Below are positions 46,116-56,912 of a stretch of 64,000 nucleotides of DNA, in pieces. Position numbers and translations under genes: made by a program. The notes beneath the pieces were generated by a model that did no database searches, was not told the DNA's origin, and saw only the letters and a program-made list of their open reading frames with translations. This stretch comes from Rapana venosa (Eukaryota > Mollusca > Gastropoda > Neogastropoda > Muricidae), in the NCBI GenBank assembly GCA_028751875.1, contig CM054135.1:62419929-62483928 (forward strand). The letters run 5' to 3'. Each line of letters starts with the position of its first letter. Positions within the stretch are counted from its first letter, which is position 1.

Positions 46116-47380
46116 ACCTTGACTAAAAATATGAAGAAAAGAACCGTTTTAACTTCAAAACCATATAATTTCATGAGAAGTACAGAAATTCACAAGTAAA
46201 TATGAAGGAAAGAACACTGAACTTCATAATTTTATGAAAGTAACTCGATATGAAAGAAAGAATTTACTTTGGTACCAACTGATTCAATGTGAAGGAAAAA
46301 AACTTATTGTGATACCAACTACATATGAAAAACTGCAAATTTATATGTTAACACTGAATAATTTAATATGAAGGAAAGACCTTTTTACTGCAAGACCAAC
46401 TTGATATGAAGGACAGGAAAAAGCTGTATACTTTGAGACCAGCCAACTCGGTCTGAAGGAAAGGACTTTACGACACCAACTTATTCAATATAAAGGGAAA
46501 ATATACTTTGAAAACCAGCTCAAAACGAAGGACAAGTTTATACTTGGGTAGCAACTAACCCAAATTGAACGAAAGAGCTTTAAAATCCTGAACTAACTTA
46601 GAAAGGGAGAACGTTACAGTGCAATACCAAGTCATGGAGCATAGAGAAAGAAGTTACTTTACCATGAAGGGAAGAAATTCATATTTTGATAGAAACTCAG
46701 CATGAAGGAAAGAACCTTTCTATTTTTGTCACCAGCTAATTCCAGATGATAATGGGAGCATTATACCTTCAATGTAACTAACTGAATATGAAGGAAAGAT
46801 ATTTAGTTTTTACTTTGATACAAACTAATTCAATAGAACTTTATACTTACAAAACAAATTGAATAGAGTTCTATACCTTGATACAAACTAATTCAATAGA
46901 ACTTTACACTTTAATACAAACTAATTCAATAGAAATTTACACTAAACTAATTCTACAGAACTTTATTCTTTGATACAAGCTATTTCAATTTGAATAAAAA
47001 TAATTCTTTGATACAACAAGCTCTACAGGAAAGAACTTTATACCTTGATACCAGTAGTTTTGATACCAACTAACTTGATATGGAAAATCTTTCACAATGA
47101 AGGAAACAACTTTTTAATCCAATAAAAACTGACTTAATGTACAGGAAAGAATAATATGAAGGGAAAAATATACTTCGATACAAACTTAAGTGCTTTGATT
47201 TGTTTGCTTTACAAGACTCAGCACTACCAAAAAAGTTCTATATATTATCATCATCATGATTATATATCATTATAATGTGAAGGAAAGAACTCTACAGTTT
47301 GACAGCAACTAACTACAAAGGAAATAGCTTTTTACTTTGGGAAGAACTGATTCACTGTAAAGAACAGAGCTAATACTTCT
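46116..47380. repeat. Decayed satellite, block 2
   Basis: The same unit as block 1. A 30-bp variant CTAATTCAATAGAACTTTAC repeats near 46820-46960. A SINE2 tail sits at 47187-47260. Confidence 0.9.
47187..47260 (+). repeat. SINE2 3' end fragment
   Basis: AAGTGCTTTGATTTGTTTGC, then ACAAGACTCAGCACT and ATTATCATCATC. Confidence 0.75.
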
Positions 47381-47384
47381 TTTT

Positions 47385-48475
47385 ATCACCACCATAGACT
47401 ACAGCAAAGCCTTTGACAGTGTGATCCACCAGCATCTTGTTGACACAATGTATAAAATAAGCTTTTTAAAACATGTCATTTCACCTATTTCCTCACTTTA
47501 TCAGAACCAAAAGGGGATCAGATGAGGCAATCAAATATGTGATTTTTTTTTCAACATCTTAAAGTTGGATAAGGATGCATCCTATCACCTCATGTTTTAA
47601 AGTTATATGCAGATCAACTAATGAAAGTGATTTTGAAGACATGGGTTTGACATGGCAGAAACAAAACTTGTGTTATGCTGTTGATACAGCACTACTAGCG
47701 ACAACATCCCTAGCATGAAGAAAGTTTTACATAGAGCAGATGGAGCAGATGTAACAAATATGCCAAACTTGGTGATGCTGACAGGTGAGATGTTAAAGGA
47801 AGAAAAGACGGTTTTGAGCTTAATGCCAAAAAGACAAAAGTATTGCATGTTGCCAGAATCAGGTACTAAGCACAGCATTAAACAGACATTGATAAAACTT
47901 CTTCTGGAAATGTCTTTAAATATCTAAGCTCAATCAAAACAAATGATAAATCATGCATTTAATATTTTTTTAAAAGCATGGATAGGCATGGCTAAAAGCA
48001 GATTGATCCAACTAATCATTTGGAAACATTGCAGAGTTCCTTACCATCTGAAAATGAAAACATAGAAATGCCTAGTATGGCTGCATATCAAAGACACAAA
48101 GAAAAGACAAAAACAGATTTTAAGTAGCGAAGATGTGGATTTTTAGGAGGCTGCTCAGGGTCAGTTGGACAGATAGAACTAAAAGCATACTACATTAACT
48201 GGAAACAGCAAGAAAACTATCATTATAAATGAAAGTAAATTAGGATATGTAGTTGCCCTATGAAACCAAGAGACTATCCAATAAAGGCTGTCTTTCAAGG
48301 CAAGACTGAGGGGGGAAAAAGCAGACCACTAGCTGCTCTCATTGGCAATGTCATTGAATCCAGTGGCATGAAAATCCATGAAGTCAGCAGGGACAGTGAA
48401 GACGGATTGGAGAAAAATCATCTCAGTGTCGCTGAACACAGTGGCTAATGCTGCTCTCAATGCTGCTTACATGTC
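47385..48475 (+). pseudogene. LINE reverse transcriptase and C-terminus, heavily decayed
   Basis: Pieces in changing frames resemble DYSKAFDSVIHQHLV (about 47400), a YADDTALL-like catalytic block (about 47680), LNAKKTKVLHVA (about 47820) and WIFRRLLRVSWTDRTKS (about 48135). The end reads QGKTEGGKSRPLAALIGN and SGMKIHEVSRDSED (48290-48400). Many stops are present. The wording of the end differs from LINE1 and LINE2, so this is another family or subfamily. Confidence 0.75.
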
Positions 48476-48821
48476 AGACCCTACCTGGGGGTGGATAAAT
48501 CAGGCTTAAGGATTAATCCAGGAAGATCACCTTGAATGAGTGCATGAACATTTTTCTTGAGGGAAAGGAATAAGCACAATGGTAGCTTTTTTGTCATCCA
48601 GCACTCGGTCAAAACATTTTAAAAATCAATCAACCAATCATTCAATAAAGTAATCAACCATTGACATTTTCTATAAAAAAATTGGAAAAAAAATCATAAC
48701 ACATGGATTAATCATTACAGCACACGTAACTAACCCTTTTGATATGCCATCATATGACCCCTACCTGGGCCAAAGACAAAAGTCTTACAGCCAACAATTA
48801 GCAATGATACAAGCATAAGTA
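48476..48821. other. Includes a SINE1 3' end (minus) at 48553-48612
   Basis: CTTGAGGGAAAGGAATAAGC and TTTTGTCATCCAGCACTCGG are a diverged minus-strand SINE1 terminus. The remainder is unassigned. Confidence 0.45.
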
Positions 48822-48986
48822 GCCACTTTGATGTAACCATCAGGTAAGCTTCAGGTGGGTGTTAGGCATGTCTTGTGCCACTTTGATGTAACCATCAGGT
48901 AAGCTTCAGGTGGGTGTTAGGCATGTCTCGTGCCACTTTGATGTAACCATCAGGTAAGCTTCAGGTGGGTGTTAGGCATGTCTCGT
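48822..48986. repeat. Three tandem copies of a 55-bp unit
   Basis: GCCACTTTGATGTAACCATC, AGGTAAGCTTCAGGTGGG and TGTTAGGCATGTCTYGT repeat at 48822, 48877 and 48932 with almost no changes. Near identity means a recent duplication. Each unit holds a CAGGTAAGC string that looks like a plus-strand splice donor. Confidence 0.95.
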
Positions 48987-49249
48987 TTTATAACGAGTTC
49001 AGTATACAAGAGACCGGTTTTTGAATACAAGGCAGAGACTATCTTGGAACCACCTAATTTATACTTTTTTTGGTGGTACCCTGTGGCAAATAGCAAATAT
49101 ACTTTTGTCACATATTTGCTTTTGAAGGCTAAACTAAAAAGAAAGTGACACTGTAAAAAGGAATTAAAAATTGTCCTAGTATGGTCCTTGGTAAGTGTCT
49201 GGAGATCCCCTGTAAGTAGTTGTGTAACACTTGTAGCAGGTTTTTCTGG

Positions 49250-49324
49250 GCTTCCACTTGCGCAAGCACCATCCTCAGGCATTGAAGTACCTAGGACAGA
49301 AACAACCTTGATAACAGAATGATT
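49250..49324 (-). pseudogene. Cassette block A1 (exon-like, no donor)
   Basis: On the minus strand, a TTGTAG acceptor precedes a frame beginning NHSVIKVVSVLGTSMPEDG. It lacks the donor found in the other A blocks, because CCCAGAAAAACCTG replaces ACAAG/GTAA. The frame runs on to about 48950 with no recognisable domain. If the array was ever a gene, this may have been its last exon. Confidence 0.45.
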
Positions 49325-49387
49325 CTACAAACAAAAATTTGAAGACACTATAAAATTAAATGTCTGCATACATACACTCAACCCACA

Positions 49388-49388
<1 letters not shown>

Positions 49389-49444
<56 letters not shown>

Positions 49445-49510
49445 GACAGACAGAGACAGAGAAAGAGAGAAAGACAGGCAGAGAGAGAGGTGTGCACACA
49501 CAAACACACA
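49389..49510. repeat. (GA)n/(ACAG)n microsatellite
   Basis: GA repeats followed by ACAG units. Each A block in this region has a similar array on its acceptor side. Confidence 0.95.
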
Positions 49511-49539
49511 CACTGCTTAATCAATTTAAGACATATGTC

Positions 49540-49905
49540 ATAGCCAAGTAGTTAAGACAATGCGACTTCAATCCCATAGGTCCATGAAATCATGGGTTTG
49601 AATCTCCATGGAGTCTGGTGAATTTGGGATGGGGATTTTTACAATCTCCCAGATCAACTTCAACTGAAGTCTTGCCAGTACCTTAATTATCTTCATGTAT
49701 GCAGAAGATCGAATATGCCAATTCCATAATTCATGTCAAATATGCCAATTCCATAATTTATGTCAGTGTTTAGTGGGTTATGGAAACACGAACATACCCA
49801 AAGTCGGAATGCAGCTACTTTCATGGTGGGCAAAAACAATCACACAAAATCTCACTGTTGATAAACCTTGGAGCTCTAGCCAAGGAACAAAAAAAAATCA
49901 TTGTA
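49540..49905 (+). repeat. SINE3 copy
   Basis: This copy matches 40572-40920. A short internal duplication (AATATGCCAATTCCATAATT, twice near 49711 and 49738) is present. Confidence 0.85.
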
Positions 49906-49988
49906 CTATCAAGAATTAAGAACAGAACTTTCACAGCCAGCCAGCCAGCCAGCCACACATGCATGCACGCGCGCGCACACACACACAC

Positions 49989-50228
49989 AGGATCAATGGT
50001 TTGGAGACAACACACCTGCTTAGAAAGCAAGTGCAACAAGTTTGATTCCCATTTGAGCTGGACTTTTTCCCCCTCCACCAGACCTTGAACCATGGTTTGG
50101 GTGCTAGTTTTTCACATACGATGTTAAAACAGGGTCCTATACTAAACACACTAAGCTCATGCAAAAGAGCCCACAGCAACAAGAAAGTTTTGCTTGGCAA
50201 AATTTTGCTGTGAATAGTCACATTCAAA
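49989..50228 (+). repeat. SINE2 5' half, split by other SINEs
   Basis: The head ATCAATGGTTTGGAGACAAC and TTTGATTCCC are followed by the SINE2 body up to GTGAATAGTCACATTC. The match resumes at 50709. SINE1 (50235) and a SINE3 piece (50508) lie in the gap. Confidence 0.75.
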
Positions 50229-50234
50229 ATGAAT

Positions 50235-50505
50235 CAAGAAGGAAAGTGGTAAGACAGTTAAAGCATTCACCTCCCTAACAAGTAAACAGTGGGGTTTTGG
50301 GTTCAAGTCCCAGCATCTCTTCCCATTTTGATGAAAAAATCAAACAATGTCAAAGTCATTTGGATAAGACTATAAACCAAGGCCCCGTGTGCGAATGCAT
50401 GCAGAACATCTTGTGTACACGTTAAAAACTTGTTCCACCTTTTGGAAGAGTAGGCCATTTTGTGTGACAAAATACTTTTTAGAGCGCATGCACACAGGTG
50501 TTGTC
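50235..50505 (+). repeat. SINE1 with tRNA head, 3'-truncated
   Basis: The head has GTGGTAAGACAGTTAAAGC and an excellent B box GGTTCAAGTCC. The body includes CCCGTGTGCGAATGCATGC and TTTGGAAGAGTAGGCCATT. The 3' tail is missing. Confidence 0.75.
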
Positions 50506-50507
50506 TT

Positions 50508-50695
50508 TAGACGTCATCCCTTAAGTCAGAATGGGGCTACTAAAATGGTGGGGAATATTAAAAAACAAAAGCAAACACCCCCCCCCCCCCCCCCCTGAAA
50601 AAAACAAACTAAACTGTCACACAGGCAAACATCTCACTATTGGTGAACCTGAGAAGTCTATCAAGGGAACAAATAAAGAAAACGAATCAGTAAGA
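50508..50695 (+). repeat. SINE3 3' half with C-run insertion
   Basis: GTCAGAATGGGGCTACTAAA, then a C run (50578-50595), then CTCACTATTGGTGAACCTGA and AACAAATAAAG. Confidence 0.7.
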
Positions 50696-50708
50696 TTATA
50701 CCAAATAA

Positions 50709-50835
50709 AAAGGGTGCTACTCGTCTTGGGGTAATGTACTCTCCCCAGGGGAACAGCCCAACTTTCATGCAAAAAAAAAAATACTGTGGCTAAAAGTAGT
50801 ATAAAATACAATACAAAGTTACAATACAATACAAA
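50709..50835 (+). repeat. SINE2 3' half (resumed)
   Basis: GGTGCTACTCGTCTTGGGGT, CTCTCCCCAGGGGAACAG and AAAGTAGTATAAAATACAAT match the 3' half of the SINE2 copy at 52418-52812. Confidence 0.75.
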
Positions 50836-50849
50836 GTTAAGACAGGTAC

Positions 50850-51092
50850 CTAATGGAGTCCTGCAGTTCCTTTCTTGGCGTGCAATGATGTGGCAGAAAT
50901 TCAGCTGTGAGTGACTTAGTCGTGAAGTCTTCCTTGGCAGCAGACTTGACAGTGAAGTCGTCTACTGCATAATCCTCTATGGTGCTGCTTTCTATGGTGT
51001 AGTTTCCCATGGTGTCGTCTTCCTTGGCAGCAGTGATTTGACTGGTGCACTCCTCTATGGTGTAGTTTTATTATTCCAAGGCACGTATTTGT
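50850..51092 (-). pseudogene. Cassette block B1, unexpanded (243 bp)
   Basis: On the minus strand a CTTTTTCAG acceptor opens the block and ATTAG/GTACCT closes it. After two stops next to the acceptor, one frame is open to the donor and reads NYTIEECTSQITAAKEDDTM, then FTVKSAAKEDFTTKSLTAEF and PRKELQDSIR. Unlike B2-B4 it lacks long 15-bp arrays. It is therefore the best guide to the pre-expansion protein: acidic, Thr/Ser-rich, with scattered N-glycosylation sequons. No family is recognised. Stops at the acceptor side argue against function of this copy. Confidence 0.5.
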
Positions 51093-51199
51093 CTGAAAAA
51101 GATGGAGAGTGTTTAAGAATAAGAACTCATGGCTTTAATGTAATATGATTTTAATGGTGTAAACAAAGTTTTAATGATTCCGCTGGTACCACCTTGATC

Positions 51200-51310
51200 A
51201 AGGGTCTTTTTTCTATCAAGTCTACATCAGTACCAACCCCGCTCTTTGGAAAATCCTTTGGATGAGAGCATAAACAGGTTCCATGTGCAGATGCATACAG
51301 AAAACCTTAT
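51200..51310 (+). repeat. SINE1 fragment
   Basis: ACATCAGTACCAACCCCGCT, CCTTTGGATGAGAGCATAAA and CAGATGCATACAGAAAACCTT match the SINE1 mid-body. Related fragments sit between B and A blocks elsewhere in the array. Confidence 0.6.
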
Positions 51311-51574
51311 GCTTTAAAATATATTGATATTGTCTTCAATGAAAAACACAAGCATTACTCTCTCTAAAAGAAGAAAAAAAATCATCAGAAGCCACCAGAG
51401 TATAGCTGCCTATATATTGCAGTACTTGCAAAAATGGCCACCTCTGCAAACTTCTCCTGAGTGTGGTTACAGTCTAATTTATTCCCCAAGTGTGATGTGT
51501 GAAACAGAATGCATCGTTTTCAGGACTCTCAGAATGTCAATCTGTAGAATTCCCAAATAATGACATAATCATAC

Positions 51575-51659
51575 CTTATTTTTTGCTTCCACTTGCCCGT
51601 GCCGCATCCTCAGACATTGAAGTACCTAGGATGGGAACAGCCTCGTTGACAAAGTTTTT
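51575..51659 (-). pseudogene. Cassette block A2 (85 bp)
   Basis: The acceptor is TTTGTGCAG and the donor AATAAG/GTATGA. The frame reads NFVNEAVPILGTSMSEDAAR, then ASGSKK and a stop one codon before the donor. It is the alpha form of the A block (donor side AAATAAG), like A5 and A7. Confidence 0.55.
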
Positions 51660-51694
51660 CTGCACAAATTGAGACATTTTAAAATTACACGCCT

Positions 51695-51698
<4 letters not shown>

Positions 51699-51725
<27 letters not shown>

Positions 51726-51743
51726 GAGAAGAGAGAGAGAGAG

Positions 51744-51824
<81 letters not shown>

Positions 51825-51870
51825 AAGAGAAAGAGAGAGAGAGAGAACAAGGAGAGAGACACACACACAT
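51699..51870. repeat. (CA)n then (GA)n microsatellite
   Basis: CA repeats are followed by about 130 bp of GA repeats. Confidence 0.95.
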
Positions 51871-52113
51871 AGACATAAAATCCATAAAAGGAGAACAAAA
51901 TCCTCTGAATGAGGAGTATAACTGCCTATATAGCTAGGTACTTGGGGAAAAAAAGGGCCATATACACAAACTTCTCACTCACAGCAAGTGTGATTAGTGT
52001 TTCATCGCTTCTAAAGTATGATGTACGATACATAGCGTATTATTATTCTTGAGCACTCTCAGAATGTTAAGCTGTGAAACAGCCAACATCAAGAAATTAC
52101 AAACTCGCATCAC

Positions 52114-52205
52114 CTTTTTGGGTGCTTCCACTTGCCCGTGCCGCATCCTCAGGCATTGAAGTACCTAGGACGGGAACAGCCTTGAGCCTTGACAATGGAA
52201 TAATT
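52114..52205 (-). pseudogene. Cassette block A3 (92 bp, 7-bp duplication)
   Basis: The block has the same edges as the other A blocks but is 92 bp, because AAGGCTC is duplicated near 52185. This shifts the VPVLGTS frame. It is the beta form. Confidence 0.6.
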
Positions 52206-52240
52206 CTGCACAAAAATTAGACATTTCAAAATTAAATACC

Positions 52241-52243
52241 TGT

Positions 52244-52274
<31 letters not shown>

Positions 52275-52354
52275 AGAGAAACACAAAGAGAGAGAGAGAC
52301 ACAGAGACAGACCACCTACCAAACAAGCAGTTATACAAGTATAGGTGCATATTT

Positions 52355-52416
<62 letters not shown>
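52241..52416. repeat. (CA)n arrays with GA spacer
   Basis: CA repeats at 52241-52272 and 52358-52414, with a short GA/ACAG block between. Confidence 0.95.
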
Positions 52417-52417
52417 G

Positions 52418-52812
52418 AGGCAGATTGGTGGTTTGGAAGTAACACACCTACTTATACAATGAGAAATGTGGGTCTGAACCCTGTTTAATCCCAAATTTTT
52501 CCCGTAATCGTTAAGCACTAAGTGGTGGACTGGATGCTTCCTTTTGCATAGGACAATAAACTGAGGTCCCATACGCAAATCATATCAAGTGCACGAAGAT
52601 TTTTTTTTTTACAAACAGGAAAGTTTTCCCTAGCAAAACTCTGTTGTAAATAGTCATATCCATGGGGGAACAAATACACATGCATAGAGGAAAAGAAAAA
52701 AAGGAATGGGTGGTGCTGCTTGTGCGGCAATGCACTCTCCCTGAGGAGAGTGGCCCCAATATCATGATGAGAAATCTGTCATGACCTAAAGTAGTATACA
52801 ATACAATCTAAG
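52418..52812 (+). repeat. SINE2 copy of the cassette
   Basis: The tRNA-like head GATTGGTGGTTTGGAAGTAA and GGGTCTGAACCCTG begin the element. It ends with CTCTCCCTGAGGAGAGTGGC and AAAGTAGTATACAATACAAT. It stops about 20 bp from the B2 splice donor. Confidence 0.85.
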
Positions 52813-52833
52813 GGTAAGACACAAAAAGCATAC

Positions 52834-53681
52834 CTAATGAAGTCCTGTAGTTCTTTTCTTGACATCCAAGAATGTGGCAGAATTTTCACTGTGAGTAACT
52901 TGGCCATGACATCTTCCTTGGCCTCAGTGACATGACAGGTGTAGGCGTCTATGGTGTAGTTTTCAGTGGTGCAGTCTTGAGTAGTGCATTTTCCCTTGTT
53001 GAAGTGTTCCATAGTGCAGTCTTTGAGTCGAGAAGTTTCCGTTGTGAAGTCTTGAGCAGTGAGTCTTGAGTGGTAAAGTTTCCTGTGGTGAAGTCTTGAG
53101 TGATGAAGATTTTCAGTCTTAAGCAGTGCAGTCAAGAGTGGGGAAGTCTTTGATGGTGCTGTTTTCTGTGGTGTGAAGTCAGAAGTAGTGAAGTTTTCAG
53201 TGAGTCTTGAGTGGTAAAGTTTCCTGTGGTGAAGTCTTGAAGATTTTCAGTCTTGAGCAGTGCAGTCAAGAGTGGGGAAGTCTTTGATGGTGCTGTTTTC
53301 TGTGGTGTGAAGTCGGAAGTAGTGAAGTTTTCCGTGATGAAATTTTCCGTGGTGAAGTTTTCCATGGTGCAGTTTTCCGTGGTGAAGTCTGAAGTGGTAT
53401 TTTCCATGGTGCAGTTTTCTATGGTGAAGTTTTCCATGCTGCATTTTTTTCAATGGTGAAGTTTTCCATGGTGCAGTTTTTCATGGTGTAGTTTTTCATG
53501 GTGTAGTTTTCCCTGGTGAAGTCTGGAGTAGTGAAGTTTTCCACAGTGAAGTTTTCCACAGTGCAGTTTTGAGTGGCAATTGTGCAGTCTTCCGTGGTAA
53601 AGTCTTCAGTGGTGTAGTTTTCCATAGTTCAGTCTTCTGAGTTGTAGCTTCTGGTGTAGTCTTCCAGGACATGAGTGGAGC
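52834..53681 (-). pseudogene. Cassette block B2, expanded (848 bp)
   Basis: The acceptor is TTCATTTTCAG and the donor CATTAG/GTATGC. After STHVLEDYT comes a stop (TCA to TGA relative to B4), then long runs of 15-bp units giving MENYTTEDFTTEDCT and similar, with frame changes. The end CHVTEAKEDVMAKLL and SRKELQDFIR matches B1 and B4. A 120-bp stretch is duplicated (about 53090-53170 and 53210-53290). Many units hold Asn-X-Thr sequons. Confidence 0.55.
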
Positions 53682-53761
53682 CTGAAAATGAAGAGGTGTG
53701 TTTTAAGTATAAAAACTGATGGCGTTAATTTAACAAGTTTTCAACACTATTATTATCACCT

Positions 53762-53915
53762 GGATGCCTGTTTGAGGGGCTCTTTCCCCTGGAGTTAACA
53801 TCAGTTCTGACTCCACTCCCTGGAAAAGTCCTTCAGATGAGACTATATAAACTGAGGTGCAATGTACGAACACAAAAAGAACAATGTGCACACACATTAA
53901 AACCCATTATGTCTT
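53762..53915 (+). repeat. SINE1 fragment
   Basis: CCCCTGGAGTTAACATCAGT and TCCTTCAGATGAGACTATAT match the 5' body of SINE1. The tRNA head and the tail are missing. Confidence 0.75.
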
Positions 53916-54374
53916 TCTTTTCTTCTCCAAACACTCGGACAGTAACTCGTCTGTCATATGAGCCAAAATGCGTTGCGCTGCCATTAAGCACCTGACAAGT
54001 AAGGCCCAGCGCATCCAACTTCAGCATGGGGGAGAAAATGTTATATTTACAATCTTTCTGGAAACAAGGCAGGAGAATGGACCAAGAAGGCAGAGCATAG
54101 ACAAGGAGGAAGTAACAGGAAGAAAAGGAACCAAGCACAAACAAAGAGATATGGAAAAGAGGGAATTCTTAGCACAAAAGGTGGGAATACTATTTATACT
54201 GAGAGACCCCCGGCATCCTCACACAGGAATTCTGTCTTTCTCCTCACTTACAGAAAGTGTGTTTTCAGTTTCAGCAATTCTTAAGTACGATGTGTGAAAT
54301 ATACTGCATATTCTTGAGGACTCTCAATGTTAAGCTGTGAAACACCCAGCAACAGCAGATGACACTGGTATTAC

Positions 54375-54459
54375 CTTTTTTGGTGCTTCCACTTGCTCGT
54401 GCCGCATCCTCAGGCATTGAAGTACCTAGGACGGGAACAGCCTCGATGATGGAAGGATT
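54375..54459 (-). pseudogene. Cassette block A4 (85 bp)
   Basis: The acceptor is TTTGTGTAG and the donor AAAAG/GTAATA. The frame reads NPSIIEAVPVLGTSMPEDAA, then RASGSTKK, open throughout. It is the beta form. Confidence 0.6.
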
Positions 54460-54489
54460 CTACACAAAAAACAGATTTTCAGTATTAAA

Positions 54490-54590
54490 TGCCTGTACAC
54501 ACACACACTTGCACACACACACACACACTCAAAGAAAAAGAAAGACAGACAGACGGACAGAGAGAGAGGGGAGGGGGAGGGGGGGGGGGG

Positions 54591-54662
<72 letters not shown>

Positions 54663-54680
54663 AAGAGAGAATATAGACTG
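54490..54680. repeat. (CA)n, G run and (GA)n array
   Basis: CA repeats, GGGGGAGGGGGG, then GA repeats. Confidence 0.95.
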
Positions 54681-54767
54681 ATACAGACAGACAAACAGAG
54701 ACAGACAGCCAACCTGCCAAACAAGCAGTTAGCACATATTCAAACACAAACACACACACACACACAA

Positions 54768-55158
54768 AGAGGCAGATAAGTGGTTTGGAAGTAACACACC
54801 TACTTAAGTGAGAAGTCTGGGTTTGAACCCTGTTTAAGCCCCAATTTTTCCCTTATCCGTTAAGCACTGAGTGGTGGTCTGGGTGATTGTCTTTCACATA
54901 GGACAATAAACTGAGGCCCCATACTCTATAATCACATCAAGTGCACAAAAAATCCACAAAACCTGGAAAGTTTTTCCTAGCAAAACTCTTTTGTAAAGAG
55001 TCGAATCCATAGGGAAACAGATAACATTTGCAGAGAGGAAAAGAGGAAAAAGGGAATGGGTGGTGCTTCTTGTGTGGCAATGCCCTCTCCCCAGGGAGAG
55101 CAGCCCAAATATGGCGAGAAATCTGACATGAACTTAAGTAGTATACAATACAATCCAA
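54768..55158 (+). repeat. SINE2 copy of the cassette
   Basis: Colinear with 52418-52812, again stopping about 20 bp from a B donor. Confidence 0.85.
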
Positions 55159-55180
55159 AGGTAAGACCCAAAAAGCATAC

Positions 55181-55907
55181 CTTATGAAGTCCTGTAGTTC
55201 TTTTCACGTGCAAGGATGTAGCAGAATTTCCACTGCAGGTGACTTGGCAGTGAAGTCACCCTGGCAGCAGTGACTTGACAGGTGCAGTCATCTATGGTGT
55301 AGTTTTCCATGGTGCAGTCTTGAGTGGTGCAGTTTTCCGTGGTGCTGTCTTGAGTGGTGCAGCAGCCTTAAATGACACAGCCTTGAGTGGTGACTTCTGT
55401 GGAACATTCTTGAAGGATCAAGTTTCCCATGGTGAAGTTTTTCATGGAGCAGTTCCCAGTGGGTGAAGTCTTCCTGTGGTGCAGTTTAGTTTTCTGTGGG
55501 AAGTATTCTGTGGTGAAGTTTTCCATGATGCAGTTCCATGGCGAAGTAGTCTGTGGTGCGGTTCCTGGTGAAGTTCCCTGTGGTGAAGTTTTCCATGGTG
55601 CAGTTCTGTGGTGAAGTTTTTAGTTTTCTATGGTGCAGTTCCGTGGTGAAGTTTTTTCATAGTGAAGTTTTCCGTGGTAAAGTTTTCTCTGGTGAAGTTG
55701 TCTGTGGTGAATTTTTCTGTAGTTGGGAAATTTTCTGTGGTGAAGTTTTCCGTGGTGAAGTTTTCTCTGTTGAAGTTCTCCCAGGTGCAGTTTTCTGGTG
55801 ATGTTTGCTGTGGTGAAGTTTTCCGTGATCAGTGGTGCAGTTCCGATGTGAAGTTTTCCTTGGTACATTCTATGGTGTAATGTAGTCTTCCAGGGCATGA
55901 GCAAGGC
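55181..55907 (-). pseudogene. Cassette block B3, expanded (727 bp)
   Basis: The acceptor is TTTTTCAG and the donor CATAAG/GTATGC. The start LAHALEDYITP runs into a stop. The array of 15-bp units follows. A 1-bp deletion in the conserved end (GCCAGGGTGACTTC for GCCAAGGAAGACTTC) shifts the KELQDFIR frame, so the copy is broken at both ends. Confidence 0.55.
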
Positions 55908-56181
55908 CTGAAAAAGAAATTTGTTGCTTTGGCATTATTTCTAGTTCAAACTCAGAATATACCGATACTCTCGTATACGTATAAAACAATATTGTTGTAA
56001 AAAAAAACATAATAGCACACATGGCCCTGACCAGTAATCGAGTTATTGATGTAGGAAAAGCACCAATGCTGATACGAGTTTTGAGATGAACTATACTCTC
56101 CATAAAAAGAGAAGAAATCTTCTGAAGCCAGAGGATAGCTGCCTATTGAGAGAGTAAATTCTTGAGGACTCTCAAAACATC

Positions 56182-56375
56182 AAGTCCTTCAGATGAGACT
56201 AAACAGAGGTTCCGTGTGTGAATGCATGCAGAACATCTTGCCCACACAAAACCTGTTCTACCTTTCAGAAGATTAGGCCATTGTGTGCCAGTGAGAACAG
56301 ACAAAATTTACAAAAATGTATGCACTGTATGTAAAAAAAAAAGCACACAAATGCTTGAAATAAAGAAAAGATAAT
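56182..56375 (+). repeat. SINE1 3' two-thirds
   Basis: CCTTCAGATGAGACTAAACA, AATGCATGCAGAACATCTTG, AGGCCATTGTGTGCCAGTG and a diverged 3' end. Confidence 0.8.
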
Positions 56376-56418
56376 GAATAACTAAGCTGCAGAACCATCA
56401 ACAACATTCACACAGTAC

Positions 56419-56503
56419 CTTATTTTATATTTCCACGTGCTTGTGCCGCATCCTCAGGCATTGAAGTACCTAGGACAGGAACAGTCTTGTAGGCAGATTG
56501 ACT
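56419..56503 (-). pseudogene. Cassette block A5 (85 bp)
   Basis: The acceptor is GTGTGTAG and the donor AATAAG/GTACTG. The frame reads SQSAYKTVPVLGTSMPEDAA, then QARGNIK and a stop before the donor. It is the alpha form. Confidence 0.55.
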
Positions 56504-56912
56504 CTACACACAAAAATTGAGATACATATTTCAAAATTGAATGCCTAAAGACAGACAGACAGACAGACAGACAAACATACAGACAGACATCAAGAGAGAA
56601 TGTTGGGATTCACTTTGCTAATAACAAAACCTTAGCTCAAGTAGTACTGTTTATAAAAGGAGAAAAAAAATCTTCTGAAGCCACAGTAAAGCTATATAGG
56701 TAGCCTATATAGGTAGGTACTGGAAAAAGGCCCCTATCCTCAAACTTCTCACTAACAGCTAGTGTGCTTACAGTTTCAGTGATTCTTAAATATAATGTGA
56801 GACAGTATTAGCGATTCTTTAAGTATAATGTGTGAGACATACTACATATTATTGAGGACTCTCAATGCTAAGCTGTGAAACATCCAACAACAACAAAGGA
56901 AACTGGTAGTAC

